Of a DNA stretch of 21,821 nucleotides, positions 16,304 to 21,821 are shown in pieces. Under the pieces are notes generated by a model. That model had not been told where the DNA came from, searched no databases, and saw nothing but the letters and a program-made list of their open reading frames with translations. Each line of letters opens with the position of its first letter. Positions within the stretch are counted from its first letter, which is position 1. The position numbers and the translations under genes are program-made. Source of the DNA: Planctomycetota bacterium (lineage in GTDB: Bacteria; Planctomycetota; Planctomycetia; Pirellulales; Lacipirellulaceae); the NCBI GenBank assembly GCA_022614705.1, contig JAKEIB010000029.1, positions 1 through 21,821 of the forward strand, written 5' to 3'.

Positions 16304-16332
16304 ATTGTAGTCTTCGCCCACGACGCAAAGCA
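16304..16332 (-). promoter_or_regulatory. Possible promoter of the secreted repeat protein
   Basis: On the minus strand TACAAT (16309-16304) lies 18 nt downstream of TTGCTT, a three-of-six match to the -35 consensus. It is 78 bp upstream of ATG 16226 and points at that gene. The divergent gap 16227-16434 should hold this promoter and that of xseA; none could be assigned for xseA. Confidence 0.3.
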
Positions 16333-16434
16333 AGAAAATACTCGCCGATCGGGGTACATTCCTCGCCACGACGGGCTGACGTGCCATCCCCTGCCCTTTC
16401 GATGACGGGCTTCGTTCATTATTCTCTGAGTGTG

Positions 16435-17667
16435 ATGCCCAACGCCACGTCCTCGACAGCACAGCAGACTCTCACCGTATCCCAATTGACGGCCCAGATT
16501 AAGGACGCGCTGGAAGGCGAATTCCCCAGCGTGTGGGTCGCCGGCGAGATCTCGAATTATTCGCGCCCGCAATCTGGGCATTCGTATTTCACGCTCAAGG
16601 ACGATCAGGCGCAGATTCGGGCCGTGATGTGGCGCTCAGCAGCGTCCCGACTCAAGTTCGAGCTGGCGGATGGACTTGATGTAATCTGTCACGGCCACGT
16701 GGACGTATACGCACCGCGCGGCAGCTACCAATTGGTGATTGACCAGTTGCAGCCGAAGGGCGTCGGCGCGCTCGAGCTAGCGCTGCGGAAACTGCGCGAA
16801 AAGCTCGCGGCCGAGGGGCTGTTCGATCCTGCCAAGAAACGCAAATTGCCGCCGTTTCCGCGGCGGCTGGCGTTTGTCACCAGTCCCACAGGCGCCGCTG
16901 TGCGCGATTTTCTGGAAGTGTTGCGGCGGCGTTGGCGCGGTGTGGATGTGCTCATCATCCCGGCCCGTGTGCAGGGCGACGGTGCGGCGCAGGAGATTGT
17001 CGCCGGCATTCGTCTGGCAAATCGAATCTCGCCGCGACCGGATGTGCTCGTCGTTGGCCGCGGCGGCGGAAGCCTCGAGGATCTTTGGGCGTTTAACGAA
17101 GAGCCGGTCGTACGTGCGATCGCTGCGTCGCGGATTCCAACCGTGTCCGCGGTTGGCCATGAGATCGACGTGACGCTCTCCGACCTCGCCGCGGATGTCC
17201 GCGCACTGACGCCGAGCGAGGCGGCCGAGCGAGTCGTGCCGGCCGTCGAAGAAATTAGCGGTCGCATGCGCGCCTATCAACAACGGCTCCGGCACGCGGC
17301 CAATCGGCGTGTGATGTTGCTTCGCTCCCGCTACGAAGGCGTGGCCAACCAACGGTTATTTCGCCGGCCGTTCGAGCTAATCCATGAGCGGAGCCGCCGA
17401 CTTGACGAGTTGTCGACACACGGCAACGCGATGGTGCGCCGGATGTTTCGCGACTACGCGAGCCAAATCGCCACCATCGCGGGAAAAATCGATTCGCTCA
17501 GCCCGTTGGCCGTTCTGGCCCGAGGCTATACGATTACGCAGGATGCCAAGTCGCGCATCGCCGTCCGCACGGCATCGCAACTGCGCGTCGGGCAATCGAT
17601 TGTCACCCGTTTTGCGAGCGGCGAAGCGACTAGCCAAGTCGAATCGATCGAATCCGAACAAGAATAA
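16435..17667 (+). CDS. xseA: Exodeoxyribonuclease VII large subunit
   Basis: XseA is the catalytic subunit of exonuclease VII, which degrades single-stranded DNA in both directions during repair. The N-terminal OB-fold domain (residues about 10-110) contains VWVAGEISNYSRPQSGHSYFTLKD. The catalytic core contains TSPTGAAVRDFLEVLRRR, GRGGGSLEDLWAFNEE and SAVGHEIDVTLSDLAADVRALTPSEAAE, where the usual GHETD reads GHEID. A coiled, arginine-rich C-terminal half and the closing LARGYTIT block follow. I start at ATG 16435, giving 410 residues; ATG 16402 and GTG 16432 are in frame, but the family begins near LTVSQL. xseB follows after 99 bp that hold a palindrome. Confidence 0.95.
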   Translation: MPNATSSTAQQTLTVSQLTAQIKDALEGEFPSVWVAGEISNYSRPQSGHSYFTLKDDQAQIRAVMWRSAASRLKFELADGLDVICHGHVDVYAPRGSYQLVIDQLQPKGVGALELALRKLREKLAAEGLFDPAKKRKLPPFPRRLAFVTSPTGAAVRDFLEVLRRRWRGVDVLIIPARVQGDGAAQEIVAGIRLANRISPRPDVLVVGRGGGSLEDLWAFNEEPVVRAIAASRIPTVSAVGHEIDVTLSDLAADVRALTPSEAAERVVPAVEEISGRMRAYQQRLRHAANRRVMLLRSRYEGVANQRLFRRPFELIHERSRRLDELSTHGNAMVRRMFRDYASQIATIAGKIDSLSPLAVLARGYTITQDAKSRIAVRTASQLRVGQSIVTRFASGEATSQVESIESEQE

Positions 17668-17672
17668 CGCCT

Positions 17673-17714
17673 GCTTCACCGCTTGCGGCTTAGCTAAACC
17701 GCAAGCGGCGAAGC
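17673..17714. repeat. Near-perfect palindrome between xseA and xseB
   Basis: Arms 17673-17692 and 17695-17714 pair at 18 of 20 positions around a central GC. Each arm contains its own small palindrome, CCGCTTGCGG on the left and CCGCAAGCGG on the right. The two arm mismatches flank these inner stems. It sits 6 bp after the xseA stop, inside what is otherwise an operon, with no T-run after it. Confidence 0.75.
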
Positions 17715-17766
17715 ACACGTCGTCCCACCGCAGGACGAAACAAAATCGCGATCATCGAACAGCACC

Positions 17767-18147
17767 ATGGCCAAGAAAAAGCCCACGCCGCGTGACGAAT
17801 GCGTCGCCTCGTTCGAGGAGTCGCTCGAGGAGCTCGAAAAAATCGTTGCCGAGCTCGAAGGCGGCAAACTCGGTCTGTCCGATGCGCTCGCGCGTTACGA
17901 GCAGGGCGTCAAGCATCTCAAAAGCTGTCAACAACTGCTCGAACGGGCTGAGCGAAAGATCGAGTTGCTCAGCGGCGTCGATGCCGACGGCAACCCGATC
18001 GCGCAGCCGTTCGAGGAAGTCGAAGTCGAATCGCTGGAAGCGAAGGCGGCGGCGCGCGGTCAACGTCGCACGACGGTCACCAAGGCGTCGACGGTGAGAG
18101 TCACCATGCGAGACAACGACATAGACGATCCGGGCCGGCTGTTTTAG
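17767..18147 (+). CDS. xseB: Exodeoxyribonuclease VII small subunit
   Basis: XseB binds XseA in several copies to form the working exonuclease VII. The family core is at residues about 14-75: SFEESLEELEKIVAELEGGKLGLSDALARYEQG, followed by LKSCQQLLERAERKIELL. At 126 residues it is longer than the usual 70-85. The extra C-terminal part (acidic EEVEVE, then a basic, threonine-rich stretch) has no known function. ATG 17767 is the only sensible start. It follows xseA and precedes the prenyl synthase by 68 bp, the same order (xseB, ispA, dxs) as in enterobacteria. Confidence 0.94.
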   Translation: MAKKKPTPRDECVASFEESLEELEKIVAELEGGKLGLSDALARYEQGVKHLKSCQQLLERAERKIELLSGVDADGNPIAQPFEEVEVESLEAKAAARGQRRTTVTKASTVRVTMRDNDIDDPGRLF

Positions 18148-18215
18148 AATGGATTTGTTGCGGCGAGCGCGCCCGCGCCGCCGTCTCGCCTCTCCTTTCG
18201 ACAGTCGCAAAGCCG

Positions 18216-19127
18216 GTGAATCTTTCCACAGCCGACAAACCGCCCGCCGGCCTATTCGACCGGTTGCGGCCGCGGATCGACGCGGCACTTGCTCATTATT
18301 CGCAGTACGACGACGATTGTCCGTCGCACCTCGCCGAGGCGATCCGCTACGCGTTTTTGAGCCCTGGAAAGCGGCTTCGCCCACAGCTTCTGCTGATGGC
18401 GACGGAAGCCTGCGGCGGATCAGTGGATGCCGCGTTGCCGGCCGCTTGTGCCGTCGAAATGGTCCACGCGTATTCGCTGGTTCACGACGACCTGCCGGCG
18501 ATGGATGACGACGACTTGCGCCGCGACCGGCCCACGTGTCACAAACGCTTCGGCGAAGCGGTCGCGATTCTGGTCGGCGACGCCCTGCTGGCTCGCGCTT
18601 TTGAGGTGATGGCCAGCGAGATTCAACCGCCAACGGTCGCCGCTCGATGTTGCGCCGTGTTAGGTCGGGCCGCTGGCGCCACCGCGCTCGTCGGCGGCCA
18701 AGCCGCCGATTTGCAATTTGCCGAACGCGCCGCTGATTTAGCCGGCGACTTGCACGAGCTGCAATCGATTCACGATCGAAAGACAGGCGCGTTATTCGTC
18801 GCCGCGCTGGAGCTTGGCGGCATCGTCGCCGGGGCCACTCCGGCCCAACTTGCCGCACTCGTCGCTTACGGTCAGAAAGTTGGTCTGGCGTTCCAAATCA
18901 CCGACGATTTACTTGATGTTGCCGGCGACCCGATGGCCGTCGGTAAACGCGTAGCCAAGGACTCGGCGAACGGCAAGCTGACGTTCCCCAATGTGCTGGG
19001 AATTGATGAGAGCCGTCGAAGGGCCGCCGAGCTCGTCGACGACGCTTGCGCTATAATTGATGAATTGGGACCCAAGGCGGAGCCGCTGGTGGCGCTGGCT
19101 CGATTTGTCTGCTCGCGTGAAAAATAA
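18216..19127 (+). CDS. ispA: Short-chain polyprenyl (farnesyl/geranylgeranyl) diphosphate synthase
   Basis: The enzyme adds isopentenyl diphosphate to allylic diphosphates to make C15 or C20 prenyl diphosphates. The first aspartate-rich motif is DDLPAMDDDD (from Asp91), preceded by HAYSLVH as in E. coli IspA. The second is FQITDDLLDVAGD near residue 225. Between them are GKRLRP, the KTG motif (HDRKTGALF) and GGQAADL. The small residue at position -4 before the first motif (Ser87) does not by itself settle C15 versus C20. The start is GTG 18216, giving 303 residues, the normal size. It lies between xseB and dxs, consistent with supply of isoprenoid precursors; the exact chain length is inferred. 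Confidence 0.9.
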   Translation: MNLSTADKPPAGLFDRLRPRIDAALAHYSQYDDDCPSHLAEAIRYAFLSPGKRLRPQLLLMATEACGGSVDAALPAACAVEMVHAYSLVHDDLPAMDDDDLRRDRPTCHKRFGEAVAILVGDALLARAFEVMASEIQPPTVAARCCAVLGRAAGATALVGGQAADLQFAERAADLAGDLHELQSIHDRKTGALFVAALELGGIVAGATPAQLAALVAYGQKVGLAFQITDDLLDVAGDPMAVGKRVAKDSANGKLTFPNVLGIDESRRRAAELVDDACAIIDELGPKAEPLVALARFVCSREK

Positions 19128-19180
19128 TGACGTAGTGGCGTTGCTACGGTCGCTGCGGCGACCCGGACCTGCGACCGGGC

Positions 19181-19220
19181 ACCACGGCCGCGTGGTCGGC
19201 GTCGCGGCTATTTATACTTT
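19181..19220 (+). promoter_or_regulatory. Hairpin and possible -10 box upstream of dxs
   Basis: The 107-bp gap before dxs holds a 6-bp hairpin ACCACG-GCCG-CGTGGT (19181-19196), then TATACT (19213-19218) and a pyrimidine run ending 8 nt before the ATG. No good -35 lies at the right distance. It may be an internal promoter for dxs-nadK or a partial terminator after the prenyl synthase. Confidence 0.25.
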
Positions 19221-19234
19221 CTTTTCATGAGACA

Positions 19235-21178
19235 ATGACCAAGGCTCCAATCTTACCTTCGATTCAATCGCCCCACGATCTTCGCGAGCTCACGCTCCCG
19301 CAGCTTGAGCGGTTGGCCGGCGAGATGCGCGAGGTGCTGTGCAACCTTGTGAGCTGCCGCAGTGCGCACTTTGCGTCGAACTTGGGCGTGGTCGAATTGT
19401 GCCTTGCGCTGCACCAGACGTTCGACTTCCAGCGCGACCGGCTCATTTGGGACACGGGCCATCAAATCTATCCGCATAAGTTAATCACCGGCCGCTTTCC
19501 GCAGTTCGACACAATGCGGACCAAGGGCGGCCTGATGGGTTATCCCAACCCGGAGGAAAGCGATTACGACCTTTTCATGACGGGCCACGCGGGGGCAAGC
19601 GTGTCGACTGCGCTCGGTTTGGCCGTCGGCGACGAGCTGGTGCGTCCCGACGAACAGCGCTGGGTGGTCGCCGTGATCGGCGACGGCGCGTTCCCCTCCG
19701 GTATTGTTTACGAGGCGCTCAACAACGTCGGCCGCGCGAGCCGACGGCTACTTGTCGTGCTGAACGACAACAAGATGTCGATCTGCCCGCGTGTGGGTGG
19801 CATGGCCGATTATCTGGACCGGCTGCGGATGAACCGCATGTACTCCGGCCTCAAAGAAGAAGTTGTGAAAGTGCTCGGCAAGGTGCCGCTGTTGGGCGAT
19901 CCGGCCGAACGGTTTTTGGCGCAGCTTAAGGAAGCGGCCAAGGCCGGCCTGCACGGAGGCATGCTGTTCGAAGACCTCGGCATGCGTTACTTCGGCCCAA
20001 TCGACGGCCACAATATCGGCCTGTTGCGTAAGTACCTGCGTATGGTGCGAAACACTGAGGGCCCAATTCTGTTGCACGTTGTCACGGAAAAAGGCCACGG
20101 CTTTCGGCCAGCCGCCGAAAACCCTGTGCTATTCCACGCTCCGCCGCAGTTCGAGCGACGCGCCGACGAAGTCCTGCAAATGAAGAAGAGTTCGGCGCGC
20201 ACGTTCACGCACGCCGCGTCGAGTGCGATATTTCAGCAGATGACCGACAATCCGCGAGTCACGGTCATCACGGCCGCGATGTGCCAGGGCAATAATCTAG
20301 AACGCGCTCGCGATTTGTTCCCGGACCGATTCTTCGATGTGGGTATCTGCGAGAGCCACGCAGTGGCCATGGCGGCCGGGCAGGCGAAAGTCGGCCTGCG
20401 TCCGATCGTCGACATCTACAGCACATTCCTGCAACGGTCGTACGATCAGATTTTCCAGGAAGTGGCGCTGCAGAATTTGCCCGTGACTTTCATGCTCGAC
20501 CGGGCCGGCCTGGCTGGGCCAGATGGACCGACGCATCATGGTGCGTTCGATTTTGGTTACCTTCGCGTGCTGCCGAATATGGTCGTCATGGCCCCGGCCG
20601 ATGAGCATGATCTCACGCAAATGCTCGATTGGGCACTGAAGCAGCATGGCCCATGCGCGATCCGCTACCCGAAAGGTTCGGTGCCGACGATCGACACCAA
20701 ACGGTCGCCCGTGGAGTTCGCCAAAAGCGAGATTTTCTGCTGGGGCGACGACGGTGCGATCCTTTGCGCCGGCGCGCTCCTGCCAGCGTGCCTCGAAGCG
20801 GCCCGGCTGCTGCGCGAGGAGGGTATCAACGTCGGCGTGATCAACGCGCGATTCGTCAAGCCGCTTGATACCGACGTGGTATTGCGGGCAGTTCGTGATT
20901 GCGGTTTCGTGGTGACGGTGGAAGAAGCCGCGCTCATGGCCGGATTCGGCTCGGCCGTGTTGGAAGCGGCCGCGGATGCCGGTTTTGATACAAGTCGCGT
21001 CCGTCGTCTCGGCATTCTCGATAAGTTCATCGAGCATGCCGAGCGCGGCGAATTACTGGCCGACTTGGGGCTCGATGCGGCCGGCATTGCCGCCACCTGT
21101 CGCTCGCTCGTTACTCATTCCAAGCCGACAGACCTGCCGTCGCAAAACCGGCGACAAGTCGCCGGCTTGGGTCCCTAA
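19235..21178 (+). CDS. dxs: 1-deoxy-D-xylulose-5-phosphate synthase
   Basis: DXS condenses pyruvate and glyceraldehyde 3-phosphate with thiamine diphosphate, the first step of the MEP isoprenoid pathway. The residues expected from E. coli DXS are visible: the His of SAHFASNLG, the thiamine motif GDGAFPSG to NDNKMS, the catalytic Glu of DVGICESHA, YSTFLQRSYDQ, DRAGLAGPDGPTHHG with its His, and RYPKGS. Two stretches are unusual: TAAMCQGNNL, where TAAMPEGTGL is common, and GDGAFPSGIVYEAL. Length is 647 residues. The last dozen codons (SQNRRQVAGLGP) overlap a repeat hairpin at 21145-21168 and look like added sequence. ATG 19235 is the start. nadK begins 17 bp downstream. Confidence 0.95.
   Translation: MTKAPILPSIQSPHDLRELTLPQLERLAGEMREVLCNLVSCRSAHFASNLGVVELCLALHQTFDFQRDRLIWDTGHQIYPHKLITGRFPQFDTMRTKGGLMGYPNPEESDYDLFMTGHAGASVSTALGLAVGDELVRPDEQRWVVAVIGDGAFPSGIVYEALNNVGRASRRLLVVLNDNKMSICPRVGGMADYLDRLRMNRMYSGLKEEVVKVLGKVPLLGDPAERFLAQLKEAAKAGLHGGMLFEDLGMRYFGPIDGHNIGLLRKYLRMVRNTEGPILLHVVTEKGHGFRPAAENPVLFHAPPQFERRADEVLQMKKSSARTFTHAASSAIFQQMTDNPRVTVITAAMCQGNNLERARDLFPDRFFDVGICESHAVAMAAGQAKVGLRPIVDIYSTFLQRSYDQIFQEVALQNLPVTFMLDRAGLAGPDGPTHHGAFDFGYLRVLPNMVVMAPADEHDLTQMLDWALKQHGPCAIRYPKGSVPTIDTKRSPVEFAKSEIFCWGDDGAILCAGALLPACLEAARLLREEGINVGVINARFVKPLDTDVVLRAVRDCGFVVTVEEAALMAGFGSAVLEAAADAGFDTSRVRRLGILDKFIEHAERGELLADLGLDAAGIAATCRSLVTHSKPTDLPSQNRRQVAGLGP
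21145..21168. repeat. Hairpin repeat inside the 3' end of dxs
   Basis: CCGGCGAC (21148-21155) and GTCGCCGG (21158-21165) pair perfectly around AA, extended past an A-C mismatch by two A-T pairs. It has the same sequence plan and the same mismatch as the hairpin at 2129-2153. The innermost pair is C-G here and T-A there, a compensating change. The copy encodes part of the DXS tail (residues QNRRQVAGL). Confidence 0.7.
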
Positions 21179-21195
21179 TCTCGTTTCACAACCAA

Positions 21196-21821
21196 ATGGC
21201 CGTCCAGCATTCACCGCGCGTGACGATTCTCGCCGATGGCTCGCGAGCCGAATTACGCGCGGCTGTTGATCGACTGCGGCCGACGATCGAACGCCATTTG
21301 CAAGTAGTAGACGTATCGCTTGACTTTAACCAGCCGTTGAGTCGCGACGACATCGACCTCGCGATCGTCCTGGGCGGTGATGGTTCAATTCTTCGCGCTG
21401 CCCATCAGATGGGCTTCAACCAATGCCCAGTGCTTGGCGTCAATTTGGGTCGCCTCGGCTTCCTAGCCGCCTTGCAGCCAGAGCAGCTCGACAAGGCACT
21501 GCCCGAAATCGCCGCTGGCCGGCATCAAGTCGTCGAACACCTCATGATCGAATGCACCGCGACGCGCGCTGGCAAGCCACTCTACCATGCACTCGGATTG
21601 AACGAATCGACCGTGCTAGCAGGGCCGCCGTTCAAAATGGTCGACATCGAGCTTTACGTTGACGGGGAGTTGGTGACTACCTATAGTTGCGACGGCCTGA
21701 TCGTCAGCACGCCGGTCGGCTCGACGGCCCACAGCCTGTCGGCCGGCGGACCCATCCTGCGCAACGACATGCAGGCCTTGATCATCCTGCCGATCAGTCC
21801 GCACACGATGACTCACCGCCC
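21196..21821 (+). CDS. nadK: NAD kinase, 3' end beyond the window
   Basis: NAD kinase phosphorylates NAD to NADP. The start is ATG 21196, 17 bp after dxs, and the frame stays open to the last base (208 complete codons). Family blocks are the GGDG motif at residues 60-63 (LGGDGSILRAA), NLGRLGFLA, the NES-T block, and DGLIVSTPVGSTAHSLSAGGPIL, then LPISPHTMTHRP. In the last region the common TGSTAYSLSAGGP reads VGSTAHSLSAGGP, two changes at the nucleotide-binding loop. The close spacing to dxs suggests one transcript, and NADPH is used by DXR, the next enzyme of the MEP pathway. The missing part should be the C-terminal beta-rich domain. Confidence 0.92.
   Translation, partial: MAVQHSPRVTILADGSRAELRAAVDRLRPTIERHLQVVDVSLDFNQPLSRDDIDLAIVLGGDGSILRAAHQMGFNQCPVLGVNLGRLGFLAALQPEQLDKALPEIAAGRHQVVEHLMIECTATRAGKPLYHALGLNESTVLAGPPFKMVDIELYVDGELVTTYSCDGLIVSTPVGSTAHSLSAGGPILRNDMQALIILPISPHTMTHR

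Noticed and set aside
16227..16581. N-terminal extension of the secreted repeat protein frame back to 16581
   Set aside because: It overlaps xseA on the other strand, is arginine-rich without a signal peptide, and the real start with a strong ribosome site is at 16226 in the neighbouring frame.
1..21821. CRISPR array, tRNA, rRNA, prophage or insertion sequence genes
   Set aside because: No regularly spaced direct repeats, tRNA-like folds, or transposase, integrase or phage motifs were seen in the window.

Overview
The window looks like chromosomal DNA of a planctomycete, probably of the Pirellulales type. This rests on high GC content, two secreted proteins ending in PEP-CTERM tails (one with a dockerin-like segment just before it), a PQQ-type beta-propeller protein opening with a planctomycete-style WPQWRGP motif, small proteins of a kind I know only from planctomycetes, and Shine-Dalgarno sites on only some genes. 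No tRNA, rRNA, CRISPR array, integrase, transposase or phage gene was seen. The assignment is inference from gene content, not from a marker gene.

Layout. 80-808 (-) is a C-terminally truncated PQQ propeller protein. 1012-2098 (+) is a TerC membrane protein with a coupled small protein. 2153-3643 (-) is a secreted vanadium-dependent haloperoxidase. 3937-6551 (-) carries ymdB and rny, the RNase Y/YmdB pair also adjacent in Bacillus. 6552-7566 is about 1 kb with no credible gene, holding a paired inverted hairpin repeat. 7567-8628 (+) is tilS, followed by a large AsmA-like protein (8738-11977), a small disordered protein (12113-12445), dapF (12523-13374) and a DUF374 acyltransferase (13446-14243). 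14215-16226 (-) is a secreted repeat protein with dockerin and PEP-CTERM, broken by a frameshift and overlapping the acyltransferase tail to tail. 16435-21821 (+) is an apparent operon: xseA, xseB, a prenyl diphosphate synthase, dxs and nadK (cut by the window end).

The genes are mainly housekeeping: RNA turnover (rny, ymdB), tRNA decoding (tilS), envelope biogenesis (AsmA-like protein, dapF, acyltransferase), DNA repair (xseAB), isoprenoid precursors (dxs, prenyl synthase) and NADP supply (nadK; DXR downstream of DXS uses NADPH).

The most unusual signal is not a gene. Many of the gaps between genes hold strong palindromes from several different families. At least two families (7266-7344 and 13375-13425) are built like REPINs, two short hairpins in inverted orientation, and the two halves differ by paired compensating changes. 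A third family occurs twice, at 2129-2153 and 21145-21168; its copies also differ by a compensating pair, and one lies inside the last codons of dxs. Three genes carry apparent lesions (PQQ truncation, secreted-protein frameshift, AsmA premature stop), so either relaxed selection or sequence error should be considered.
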